NCBI RefSeq assembly: GCF_000682775.1
Contig: NZ_AWFI01000001.1
Span: 1 to 64,000, forward strand
Source: Hyphomonas sp. L-53-1-40
GTDB taxonomy: Bacteria > Pseudomonadota > Alphaproteobacteria > Caulobacterales > Hyphomonadaceae
Direction of reading: 5' to 3'
DNA: 64,000 nt
The position numbers were made by a program, and so were the translations under genes. Below the pieces are notes generated by a model that worked only from the letters and a program-made list of their open reading frames with translations, did not search any database and was not told where the DNA came from. Below, one piece after another: positions 18,484 through 27,556 of the stretch. The first letter of the stretch is position 1; every line of letters starts with the position of its first letter.

Positions 18484-19395
18484 ATGAGTGAAGCGCAATT
18501 CTACACATTCTTCACCGGCGGGCTCGGCCTGCTTATCGCAGCGGCATTGATGATCGCCTGGCAGCTTTGGCGGCTGAGGGATGAAGAACGCGATGGCGCG
18601 ATCTCCGCCCTCGACGGCATCAGCCATGAGATGCGAATCAATCTCCAGCGCATGGCGAATGAGGTCGCCCAGATCGTCGACACGCAGGAAGCCGGACCAG
18701 ATGTCCTGCTGCCGGTCCAGCATCCGCAGCTCGACGGTGTAAACGCTTCCCTGATCAAGACCAATCGCAATGCGATCGCCGTGATCGGCGCGACCTATCA
18801 GGAACTTGAGGCGCGCAAGATGGCGTTGCGGGCGGTGCTGGCCCAGAAGCGCGATCTCAGCGCAACGCTCGACGACGCGATGGATGCGACGATCAACGGC
18901 ATTGCGACGCTCTATATGTGGGAAGAGCACGCCGGTGTACGTCCTTCAGAGGCGGGCACTGTGCGCAGCTGGCACGTGCGCGACTGGATGAAAGCGCATG
19001 GCTTCTCGGCAAATTCCTTTCCGGGCATGCATCTGCGCGATGAAGTCGTTGAACGTCTGCGCCAGTACGGTTTGCACCTGACACCGCGCCCGCTGACCCA
19101 TACCGCCCATGAATATTACAGCATGCAGTATGACCGGAAAGCCGATCCGCATGCGCCATTCTGGAAGCGCAAGCCGAAGACCGAAGAAGTCATGGCCGTC
19201 GCGGCAGCCGACGAAGCAGCTGAATATATCGATGAGGACTTCGAGGACACCCATGAGGGCGAAGCCGATATCACGCCGTCGGAAAACGTCGATGCCGCCC
19301 TGGCCGAGATTGAAGCGATGGACGACGACCTGCCGGAAGATGATGAGGCCTATGCCGAGGAAGACTCCGACGAAGCCGGCCGCTTGCCCAACTGA
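18484..19395 (+). CDS. Unknown membrane-anchored protein with helical and acidic regions
   Basis: 303 residues. One membrane helix at about residues 7-28 is followed by a long helical segment (about 30-140, heptad-like). A globular part around 150-225 follows (RSWHVRDWMKAHGFSANSFP ... HTAHEYYSMQYDRKADPHAP). The C-terminal 70 residues are very acidic (Asp, Glu, Ala). No family is recognised. A likely orientation is N-terminal anchor with the bulk in the cytoplasm, because positive residues follow the helix (WRLRDEER). GAGGGG precedes the ATG. A CtrA-like site upstream hints at cell-cycle control, weakly. Confidence 0.65.
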   Translation: MSEAQFYTFFTGGLGLLIAAALMIAWQLWRLRDEERDGAISALDGISHEMRINLQRMANEVAQIVDTQEAGPDVLLPVQHPQLDGVNASLIKTNRNAIAVIGATYQELEARKMALRAVLAQKRDLSATLDDAMDATINGIATLYMWEEHAGVRPSEAGTVRSWHVRDWMKAHGFSANSFPGMHLRDEVVERLRQYGLHLTPRPLTHTAHEYYSMQYDRKADPHAPFWKRKPKTEEVMAVAAADEAAEYIDEDFEDTHEGEADITPSENVDAALAEIEAMDDDLPEDDEAYAEEDSDEAGRLPN

Positions 19396-19401
19396 TCCCC
19401 G

Positions 19402-20925
19402 CTAGCGTTTGAACGTGCCCATGATGCCGCGCAGGATGTAACGGACGATCTCCCGGCTGGCCGTTCGGGCGGCCTGATTTCCCGCTTTCTCGAGCGAACT
19501 CATCCTGCGGGAGCTACGGCGCGTGGTCGTTTTCTTTTTCTTCTTGTCCAGCTCGGCCTGAGCCTTGGCCTCTTTCTTGGCAAGTTCCTCAGCTTCCTTG
19601 GCGGCTTTCACTTCGCGTGCTTCGAGCACTTCATAGGCCGACTCACGGTCAATCGACTTTTCGTACTTTCCGGCGATGGGGCTGGCATTCTGGACCGATT
19701 TGCGCTCGGCATCCGTTGCCGGGCCAAGTCGTGAGGCTGGTGGGCGGATTACAGTCCATTGTACCACGCTTGGCGCGCCCTTGGCGTCCAGCGTTGAGAC
19801 CAGTGCCTCGCCAACGCCAAGCTGGGTGATGACTTCCTCTGTGTCAAAAGTCTCATTCTCGCGGAAGGACTGCGCCGCGGCGCGTACGCCTTTGCGTTCG
19901 GCGGGCGTATAGGCGCGCAGGGCATGCTGCAGCCGGTTGCCCAGTTGTGCGAGCACGCTTTCCGGCAGGTCGCGCGGGTTTTGGGTGACGAAATAGACGC
20001 CCACACCCTTGGAGCGGATCAGCCGCACGACCTGCTCGATCTTCTGCATCAGCGCCGCAGGAGCGTCGTCGAACAACAGGTGGGCTTCATCAAAGAAGAA
20101 GACGAGGCGCGGCTTGTCCGGATCGCCAATCTCGGGAAGCTGCTCGAACAGTTCCGACAACAGCCAGAGCAGGAATGTGGAGTAGAGTTTTGGACTGTTG
20201 ATCAGGCGGGTGGCATCCAGAACGTTCACGATGCCGCGCCCATCGGTATTGGTGCGCATCATGTCCGACAGTTCCAGTGCGGGCTCGCCGAAGAAGAAAT
20301 CGGCACCTTCGCGCTCCATGACGAGCAAGTTGCGCTGTACCGCGCCAAGCGAAGCGGAGGCAATGTTGCCGTATTCCTTGCTGAGTTCGTCGCGGACCTC
20401 CTTGTCGCTCATATGAACGAGCAGCTTGCGCAGATCCTTCAGATCAAGCAGCAGCAGGCCATTATCGTCGGCATATTCGAACGCGATGTTCAGCACGCCT
20501 TCCTGCGCGTCGGTGAGGTCCATCAGCCGGGAGAGGAGCAGGGGCCCCATTTCGGAAATCGTGGTGCGGATCGGGTGACCCTTCTCGCCGAACACGTCCC
20601 AGAACACAGTTGGCGCAGACGTATACTCATACTCGCCAAGCCCGATCTTGTTGGCGCGTGCAACGAATTTGTCGTGCAGCTTGTGGTCCGTGCTGCCGGG
20701 TATGCAGATGCCCGAAAGGTCACCTTTCACGTCAGCGCAGAAGACAGGAACGCCCGCATCGGAAAAGCCCTGAGCCAGGTTTTGCAGGGTGACTGTTTTG
20801 CCGGTGCCGGTTGCGCCCGCGATCAGGCCATGCCGGTTTGCGATTTTCAGCAACAGGTTCTGCGCCACATTTGGTGTGCCGGTGCCCTCGGCATCTGCGC
20901 CCCCGATAAAGATGGAATCCATCAT
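19402..20925 (-). CDS. HerA-like/DUF853 ATPase
   Basis: 507 residues from the ATG at 20925, which begins MMDSIFIGG just before the conserved core; an upstream extension to 20982 is not family-like. Walker A GATGTGKT lies near residue 37 and Walker B FFFDEAHLLF near 280, followed by RSKGVGVYFVTQNPRDLPE. This is the DUF853 (NPT hydrolase / HerA-like helicase) family; cellular role is unclear. The C-terminal 100 residues contain a Lys/Glu/Ala-rich coiled coil and a basic stretch (KKKKTTTRRSSRR) that could contact nucleic acid. It converges with the gene at 18484. Confidence 0.88.
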   Translation of the reverse strand: MMDSIFIGGADAEGTGTPNVAQNLLLKIANRHGLIAGATGTGKTVTLQNLAQGFSDAGVPVFCADVKGDLSGICIPGSTDHKLHDKFVARANKIGLGEYEYTSAPTVFWDVFGEKGHPIRTTISEMGPLLLSRLMDLTDAQEGVLNIAFEYADDNGLLLLDLKDLRKLLVHMSDKEVRDELSKEYGNIASASLGAVQRNLLVMEREGADFFFGEPALELSDMMRTNTDGRGIVNVLDATRLINSPKLYSTFLLWLLSELFEQLPEIGDPDKPRLVFFFDEAHLLFDDAPAALMQKIEQVVRLIRSKGVGVYFVTQNPRDLPESVLAQLGNRLQHALRAYTPAERKGVRAAAQSFRENETFDTEEVITQLGVGEALVSTLDAKGAPSVVQWTVIRPPASRLGPATDAERKSVQNASPIAGKYEKSIDRESAYEVLEAREVKAAKEAEELAKKEAKAQAELDKKKKKTTTRRSSRRMSSLEKAGNQAARTASREIVRYILRGIMGTFKR

Positions 20926-21056
20926 CCTGTCCCCTTCATTCCTTACAGGCTGCGACGCTAGAGAATTCGCCGGATTCGGCAAGGGTGGAGGCGCAGGCTC
21001 TTGACGGCGTGCGAGGCTCTCCTCACCCTGTGGTAACCACAGCTCCGGGGGATATT

Positions 21057-22184
21057 ATGGATCGCGCGACGAAGACCGGCATCTGGATCATCGCGACCGG
21101 CGTCATCCTGACCTTCCTTCATTTTGGCCGCAGCATCCTCGCGCCCTTTGCGCTGGCTGTGTTCCTGTTCCTCGTCATCGAGGGCTTTGCCACGATGATC
21201 GATAATTGGTCTCGCGCGCTCAAGATCGGGCACGCCCGGGTTTTCGCGATCCTGATTGTTTTGGGTGGATTTTTCGGATTCATGGCACTGCTCGCAAATG
21301 GTATCGCCGAATTTGGTCGCGATGCCGGAGAGTATGAAAACCGGATCAACGCCATGATCGCGGACATGTATGAGGTTGTGCACATGTCGGGTGCGCCGAC
21401 GCTGCAGGAACTGCTGTTCAACGAAACCGGACAACGTTTCTTTGCGACCATCGCCAACGAAACCGGTGACCTGTCCGGCGATCTGGTCCTGATCCTGATC
21501 TATGTCGCCTTCCTGTTCCTGGCGCAGTCCAGTTGGACGCGGAAACTGGATAATATCTTCCCCGGTTTCGAGCGACGCGCGCAGGTGCGTCAGGTGGGCG
21601 ATGAGGCGCGGCGCAGCATTGAAACCTATCTGTGGACCCAGACCGTGATCTCCGCCCTGATCACCGCATTGACCTATTTCTCATTGCTGGCCTTGGGGGT
21701 GCAAAATGCGCTCTTCCTGTCGGCTTTGATATTTGTGCTCAATTATATCCCGACTGTGGGGTCAATTGTTGCGGCACTGGTGCCCCCGCTGTTTGCCATC
21801 GTGCAGCCGGAACTTCCGGCCTGGGTGCCGGGCACACCACCGCAAGACAACTACATCTATGCGGCGATCGTGTTTGCTGCCGTCAGTTTCTGGCAGTTTT
21901 CGATCGGCAATTTCATCCAGCCGCGCATGATGGGGGAGTCGCTGAATTTGTCAGCGTTGGTCGTCCTGCTTTCCTTGGCCATCTGGGGTGCCATCTGGGG
22001 CATTCCCGGCATGTTCCTGTCGGCACCTTTGACGGTTTTGATGATGATATTCTTTGCGCAATCTTCCAGCACCAGATGGATTGCAATCCTGCTTTCTGCA
22101 GATGGTAATCCACAAGGCAAGGGTACCAATACGGAGCTGCCGGATGCAGTCAGCGCTGCTCAGACCTATGGTGAAAATCGATAA
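21057..22184 (+). CDS. AI-2E family transporter (PerM/TqsA-like)
   Basis: 375 residues with about seven or eight membrane helices and a periplasmic-like segment around residues 80-140. The family signature LNYIPTVGSIVAALVPPLFA and the later SIGNFIQPRMMGESLNLSALVVLLSL are clear. Members export small molecules or act as ion antiporters; the substrate cannot be inferred. The ATG at 21057 begins a typical MDRATKTGIWIIA N-terminus; the longer frame from 20985 adds a non-homologous stretch. It is divergent from the HerA-like gene. Confidence 0.87.
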   Translation: MDRATKTGIWIIATGVILTFLHFGRSILAPFALAVFLFLVIEGFATMIDNWSRALKIGHARVFAILIVLGGFFGFMALLANGIAEFGRDAGEYENRINAMIADMYEVVHMSGAPTLQELLFNETGQRFFATIANETGDLSGDLVLILIYVAFLFLAQSSWTRKLDNIFPGFERRAQVRQVGDEARRSIETYLWTQTVISALITALTYFSLLALGVQNALFLSALIFVLNYIPTVGSIVAALVPPLFAIVQPELPAWVPGTPPQDNYIYAAIVFAAVSFWQFSIGNFIQPRMMGESLNLSALVVLLSLAIWGAIWGIPGMFLSAPLTVLMMIFFAQSSSTRWIAILLSADGNPQGKGTNTELPDAVSAAQTYGENR

Positions 22185-22541
22185 ATTATGCGAAGTGTTG
22201 GGCAAGTTAATAATTGCGAATCCGGTTCAGACCCCATACTCAATTATTGGTAACATCAGGCGCTGCTGACGAAGACTTGTATTCGGCACACCGCTTGCAA
22301 ATTTAGTGAGATCAGGCCCTCCGCGTGCGTCCCCCCACCCAGCCTGCGGAATAGGCCTGTAGGACCCGCCGGACACGTCCCCGTTCGGCGGGTCCGTTTA
22401 TATCGGGCCCTGAGGGCCCAAGATGCGTTCCCCAAAGACCCGTCATGACGCTGGGGCAATTCATTTGCCCCTATGTGTTGTGCCGGTGTGCCAACGCAGT
22501 CTAGATGGGAACATCGTTAAGTTCTTTCGCGAGACATCTGC
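22185..22541 (+). promoter_or_regulatory. Hairpin-rich 357-bp leader of the NAD-GDH gene
   Basis: No coding sequence is supported here. Three successive perfect stem-loops lie on the gdh-proximal side. They are GGACCCGCCG/CGGCGGGTCC (22362-22371 with 22386-22395), GGGCCC-TGA-GGGCCC (22405-22419) and GGGGCAA-TTCAT-TTGCCCC (22453-22471), the last 70 bases before the ATG. The first is followed by GTTTATAT, only weakly terminator-like. The region may hold a structured 5' leader of gdh or a small RNA. Confidence 0.45.
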
Positions 22542-25500
22542 ATGACAGTAAATTCTGCTTCACATGAGCCGTTGGAGCAAGTTTTCGACCAGATTCAGCG
22601 AGAATCCGGGCACGAAGACCTCACCGGACTGACGGATGGCGACCTAAAGTTTCTTGCGCGCCGCCATTGGGAATGGGCAGAGGCGGTCTCTCCGGGGGAG
22701 CAGGATGTGCGCGTCCTGCTGGAGGTCGATGGGGAAAACGGGGACTCCCTGTCACGCACCATTCTGGAGACCGCCAGCCCTGACATGCCATTCCTCGTGG
22801 ATTCGGTGCTTGGCGAGTGCGGCGCACAGGGGTTTGAGGTCGCGGCCCTGTTTCACCCGATTGTCAAACGACAGGACGGGCGCAGCGTGTCCATCATCCA
22901 GGTTCATTTGCCGATCTTGACCCATGATGAGGCAGCGCGCCTGAAAGCCGGAGTTCGCCTGGCGCTGGCGCACAATGCGGTTGCCGTGTCGGACTTTGAG
23001 CCCATGCGGGCGCGTATGCAGCAGGAGATCGACCGGCTGAAGGGCGTAACGCATCTCAAAGAGATGGATCGCGACGAGGCGGTTGCATTCCTGAAATGGC
23101 TATCGCGGGAACATTTTGTTTTCCTCGGTTGTCGCGAATACGAATTCGAGACAAATGCCGATGGGCAAGTGCTGCCCGAAGAGCCGATCATGGTGGAAGG
23201 CTCCAATCTGGGCGTGCTGCGCGATGAAGAACTGAACGTTCTGTCCCGCGAGGCCGAGCCTCTGGTGCTGACGCCCGAGATTGGCGCACATCTATCGGAA
23301 CCGTATCCAATCCTTGTTGCCAAATCGACGCTGACCAGCCTCGTGCACCGCCGGGTCGCTTGCGACTATGTCGGCGTGAAGAAATATGATGCGCAGGGCA
23401 GGGTGAATGGCGAAGTCCGCTTCCTTGGCCTGTTCACCGCTGAGGCCTATGACGAAACGGCCCGCTCCATCCCGCTGATCCGCCGTCGAATCGCTGCCAT
23501 TCTCGAGGCTTCCGGCGCAACGCCCGGCGGGCATACCGAAAAGGCGCTGACCAATCTGCTCGAAACCTGGCCGCGCGACGAGTTGTTCCAGACCTCTTCG
23601 AAAATCCTCCATCCGATCATTGTCGGCGCGCTTCATCTGATCGGGCGGCCACGCACGCGGCTGTTCGTGCAACAGGATCAGTTCGACCGGTTTGTCACCG
23701 CCATCGTCTACGTGCCGCGTGAAGCCTATGACACCGCCATGCGTCAACGCATCACGCAGGAACTGGTCACCGCTTATAATGGGCATGTGACGCGCTTCCG
23801 TCCGTATTTCGATTCCGAGACCCTGGTCCGGGTCCATTTCGAAATCTGGCTGGGACAGGGCCATCCCTTGCCGGACCTTGCGGCGCTCGAGAAGCGTATC
23901 GTCCAGATCACACGGACATGGGAGCAAGGCTTTCGGTCCGCGCTGGTCCAGTCTGACCTTGAACGCGCACATCAGGAAAATGCACGCTCATTCATCGGGG
24001 CTTTCAATGCGGCCTATCGCGAAGCCTTCGGGCCCGACGAGGCGATGCGCGATGTTGCGGCGATGGCAAATTTGTCAGCTGGCCACCCCATCCTGACGCG
24101 CGCCTACCGGCTGGAAGGGGACGCCGACAACAAGATACGGGTCAAGATATACTCCCGCAATGGTTCGATCCCGCTGTCTGCCTGTGTGCCAATCTTTGAG
24201 CAGATGGGCTTCTTCGTGGATTTCGAGACTGGCTATCCGGTCCGTCCGACGGAAAAGCCAGCCGACGATGCGCCCGAGACCTACTGGATCCACGATGTTG
24301 TCATGTGCGCGACCGCGGGCGCAGCAATTGACCTGGATGCAATCCGAACCGCGCTGGAGGATGCGTTTGTTGCGGTCTGGAGCGGACGGGCCGAAAATGA
24401 CGGCTTCAACCGGCTGGTGCTCAGCGCTGACGCAAGCTGGCGCGATGCAGCCCTGATCCGGGCGCTCGCCGGATATCGCCGCCAGAGCGGCATGGATCAA
24501 CCACAATATGTTCAGGAGACGGCGCTTTCGACCTATCCGGCGATTGCCCAGAAATTGCTGGACCTGTTCGCTATCCGCTTCGATCCGGCGCGCGATATGT
24601 CACTCGCCGAACGCACGCATGAAGCCGAGAAAATGCGCGCAGAGATCGAGGACGCATTGCGCGACGTGTCGGCGCTGGCAGACGATCAGGTGCTGCGCCG
24701 TCTCGCTGATCTGATCCTGGCCGTTCAGCGGACCAATTTCTACCAGACCAATGGCGATGGCGCGCCCTACAGTTTCGTCAGTCTCAAGATTGCCAGCCGT
24801 GAGCTGGAAGACCTGCCGGAGCCGAAACCTTTCCGCGAGATCTACATGTCCAGCCCGCGGGTCGAGGGCGTGCATTTGCGCTTTGGCGCGGTTGCACGGG
24901 GGGGACTGCGCTGGTCGGACCGCGCATCAGACTATCGCACCGAAGTTCTGGGCCTCGTGAAGGCGCAACAGGTGAAGAATGCGGTCATTGTTCCGGTCGG
25001 GTCGAAGGGGGGCTTCCTGCCGAAGCAATTGCCAGATCGGTCTGACCGCAATGCCTGGTTCGAAGCCGGGCGTGATGCCTACAAGGAATTCATCCGGGCG
25101 TTGCTCGGCATCACGGACAATCTCGTGGAGGGCGAGGTCACCCACCCGGCGGACACGATTGTCTGGGATGGCGAAGACCCCTACCTCGTCGTGGCGGCAG
25201 ACAAAGGCACGGCCACCTTCTCTGACACCGCCAATGCGATCAGTGAAGAGATGGGCCACTGGCTGGGCGATGCGTTTGCGTCGGGTGGTTCGGTTGGCTA
25301 CGATCACAAGAAGATGGGCATCACCGCGCGCGGCGGCTGGGAAGCGGTCAAACGCCACTTCCGCGAACTCGGCAAGAACATCCAGACCGAGCCTTTCACC
25401 GTGATCGGTGTTGGTGACATGAGCGGAGACGTGTTTGGCAATGGCATGTTGCTGTCGCCGGAAATCCGCTTGGTCGCGGCGTTTAACCATATGCACATCT

Positions 25501-27269
25501 TCATCGACCCTGACCCTCAGGATGCTGCCAAGAACCTGACCGAACGTCAGCGTCTTTTCGACAAGCCGCAATCGAGCTGGTCGGACTATAACAAGGGTAT
25601 CCTGTCGAAAGGCGGCGGAATCTTCGAGCGTTCTGCCAAGGCGATCACGCTGAGCGATGAGATCAAGGCGCTGACTGGTCTGTCCAAGGATGCCGTCACA
25701 CCCGACGAGTTGATCCACGCCCTGCTGAAGACGGATGCGGACTTGCTCTGGTTCGGCGGCATCGGCACCTATGTGAAAGCCGCCCATGAAACTCATGCGG
25801 CCGCCGGTGACCGTGCCAATGATGCGATCCGGGTTGATGCAAATCAGCTGAAGGTGAAAGTCATCGGGGAAGGGGCCAATCTGGGCGTCACCCAAGCCGG
25901 GCGGATTGAGTTTGCCCTGCATGGGGGACGGATCAATACGGACGCGATCGACAACTCCGCCGGCGTTGATTCGTCGGACCACGAAGTGAACATCAAGATT
26001 CTGGCTGCTGAGGCGATCCGCGAAGGCGACCTCGATCCGGCCGACCGCAATGATCTTCTCGCGGAGATGACCAGCGACGTGGCGGCGCTTGTCCTGCGTC
26101 ATAATTATACGCAGACCTTTGCGCTGACCCTGGCCGAGACGACGGCCAAGGAAGACCATGATGCGCTTGAGCGCCTGATGGAATATCTTGAAGACCGGGG
26201 CGTGTTGAACCGGGCGCTGGAAACCCTGCCGGAGACCGGTGAGATGAAAGTCCGCGCTGAGCGCGGCCAGCCGTTGACCCGGCCGGAACTTGCCGTCTTG
26301 CTCGCTTGGTCGAAGATTACTCTGTTCGACGATATTGTGGCCTCCGATATTCCGGACGATCCGTATTTCGAAGACCTGTTGGTCAATTACTTCCCGAGTC
26401 CGATAAACACCTATTCAAAGGCCATGTCGAACCATCGCCTGAAGCGGGAAATTATCGCAACGATCATTGCCAATCGGGTGCTGGACATGGCCGGGCCCGT
26501 GGCCCTGCTGCGTCTGCGCGAAGTGACCGGCGGCGATAATGCGCAAGTCGCGCGCGGGCTCGAAGCGGCGCGCGCCGTCTTGAACTTTGATGGCTTCCAG
26601 CGCGAGGTCGACCAGCTCGACACGATCGTGCCTGCGGATGTGCAAATCGATCTGCGCCTGCATGCGGCAAGTGCCATGGTCGATGCGGCGCTCTGGTTCA
26701 TTGAGACCCATCCGGACCTGCATGTCGGCGATGCCGTGCAACATACCGAAGCGCCTCTGAACGAGTTCAAGGCCATCCTTGCCGGCATTCACTCGCCGTT
26801 CCCGGCTGCGCGCATCGAGCGCGAAGTACGTAGCCTGATGAAGCGCGGTGCGTCGGAAGAGATTTCGCGTTGGGCCGCTGCGATGGGCCAGTTTGCCCAA
26901 GGGCTGCTCGTGGTCGATCTGGCTGGCAAGGCGGGTGTCAGTGTGGAGGCGGCCGGCAAGGCTTTCTACACGATTGGCGACCAGCTGCGCATCGACCGGC
27001 TTCGCGCCATGGCGCGGGACAATCTGCTGCATGCAGATTATTGGGATCGCGTGGCGGGCCGTCGCCTGTTGAACGAACTGGTTCGGATGCAGGCGGATGC
27101 AACAGAGAAGGCTCTCGCCGGAGACGGGGCAGATGCCTGGCTCGCCGAGCGCAATGATGCGCGCAAGGCATTGCTCGCAGAGTTGCATACGCTGGGCAAG
27201 GATCGCAATTGGGCGTTTGCGCGATTTGCGCTTGCGGCCGACGCGTTGCGCCAGTTCATGCGCCACTGA
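22542..27269 (+). CDS. Large NAD-specific glutamate dehydrogenase (GDH-180 type)
   Basis: 1575 residues, the size expected for the 180-kDa class. It deaminates glutamate to 2-oxoglutarate with NAD+. The N-terminal third holds regulatory ACT-like regions. The catalytic dehydrogenase core lies around residues 760-1200: the glutamate-site lysine region GGLRWSDRASDYRTEVLGLV, VPVGSKGGFLPKQLP, GVGDMSGDVFGNGML and KVIGEGANLGVTQAGRIEFA. The C-terminal 350 residues are helical. It is monocistronic, with a structured leader and a terminator at 27285. It would feed 2-oxoglutarate to the sucAB enzymes also encoded here. Confidence 0.95.
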   Translation: MTVNSASHEPLEQVFDQIQRESGHEDLTGLTDGDLKFLARRHWEWAEAVSPGEQDVRVLLEVDGENGDSLSRTILETASPDMPFLVDSVLGECGAQGFEVAALFHPIVKRQDGRSVSIIQVHLPILTHDEAARLKAGVRLALAHNAVAVSDFEPMRARMQQEIDRLKGVTHLKEMDRDEAVAFLKWLSREHFVFLGCREYEFETNADGQVLPEEPIMVEGSNLGVLRDEELNVLSREAEPLVLTPEIGAHLSEPYPILVAKSTLTSLVHRRVACDYVGVKKYDAQGRVNGEVRFLGLFTAEAYDETARSIPLIRRRIAAILEASGATPGGHTEKALTNLLETWPRDELFQTSSKILHPIIVGALHLIGRPRTRLFVQQDQFDRFVTAIVYVPREAYDTAMRQRITQELVTAYNGHVTRFRPYFDSETLVRVHFEIWLGQGHPLPDLAALEKRIVQITRTWEQGFRSALVQSDLERAHQENARSFIGAFNAAYREAFGPDEAMRDVAAMANLSAGHPILTRAYRLEGDADNKIRVKIYSRNGSIPLSACVPIFEQMGFFVDFETGYPVRPTEKPADDAPETYWIHDVVMCATAGAAIDLDAIRTALEDAFVAVWSGRAENDGFNRLVLSADASWRDAALIRALAGYRRQSGMDQPQYVQETALSTYPAIAQKLLDLFAIRFDPARDMSLAERTHEAEKMRAEIEDALRDVSALADDQVLRRLADLILAVQRTNFYQTNGDGAPYSFVSLKIASRELEDLPEPKPFREIYMSSPRVEGVHLRFGAVARGGLRWSDRASDYRTEVLGLVKAQQVKNAVIVPVGSKGGFLPKQLPDRSDRNAWFEAGRDAYKEFIRALLGITDNLVEGEVTHPADTIVWDGEDPYLVVAADKGTATFSDTANAISEEMGHWLGDAFASGGSVGYDHKKMGITARGGWEAVKRHFRELGKNIQTEPFTVIGVGDMSGDVFGNGMLLSPEIRLVAAFNHMHIFIDPDPQDAAKNLTERQRLFDKPQSSWSDYNKGILSKGGGIFERSAKAITLSDEIKALTGLSKDAVTPDELIHALLKTDADLLWFGGIGTYVKAAHETHAAAGDRANDAIRVDANQLKVKVIGEGANLGVTQAGRIEFALHGGRINTDAIDNSAGVDSSDHEVNIKILAAEAIREGDLDPADRNDLLAEMTSDVAALVLRHNYTQTFALTLAETTAKEDHDALERLMEYLEDRGVLNRALETLPETGEMKVRAERGQPLTRPELAVLLAWSKITLFDDIVASDIPDDPYFEDLLVNYFPSPINTYSKAMSNHRLKREIIATIIANRVLDMAGPVALLRLREVTGGDNAQVARGLEAARAVLNFDGFQREVDQLDTIVPADVQIDLRLHAASAMVDAALWFIETHPDLHVGDAVQHTEAPLNEFKAILAGIHSPFPAARIEREVRSLMKRGASEEISRWAAAMGQFAQGLLVVDLAGKAGVSVEAAGKAFYTIGDQLRIDRLRAMARDNLLHADYWDRVAGRRLLNELVRMQADATEKALAGDGADAWLAERNDARKALLAELHTLGKDRNWAFARFALAADALRQFMRH

Positions 27270-27284
27270 TCGTTGCACCAAGAG

Positions 27285-27314
27285 CCGGACAGGGCGTGTG
27301 CCCTTCCGGTTTCC
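27285..27314 (+). terminator. Rho-independent terminator after NAD-GDH
   Basis: CCGGA(c)AGGGC-GTGT-GCCCTTCCGG forms a ten-base-pair stem with one bulged C and is followed by TTTCCT. It begins 16 bases after the gdh stop. Confidence 0.65.
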
Positions 27315-27523
27315 TGTCATCCAAGGTCCTTGCGGACGGAAGGCGGCGCCTTCGGCAGGGACGGTATTCATATTGGTGTGGGAAGTCGTGCCCCTGCAGC
27401 GGGCCGCCTCCCATCCGCTGGCCGGGGCCTGAGCATACCCCGACCGGACCGCCGCTTCCCATTTGGGCAAGAAGCGACCCGGACAAGATACAAGCCGGAG
27501 ATCTCAGACAAATTCGATCAGCG

Positions 27524-27543
27524 ACAAAGCCCGTTATCCGGGC
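27524..27543 (-). terminator. Weak terminator-like hairpin after the M1 aminopeptidase gene
   Basis: On the minus strand GCCCG-GATAA-CGGGC (27543-27529) is followed by TTTGT. The stem is short and the T-run poor, so this is only a candidate end of the aminopeptidase transcript. Confidence 0.3.
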
Positions 27544-27556
27544 CGTGCCGGGCCGA

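Noticed and set aside
22204-22541. Known riboswitch in the gdh leader (for example glycine, SAM or cobalamin)
   Set aside because: None of the conserved cores that I know could be found by eye; only simple perfect hairpins are present.
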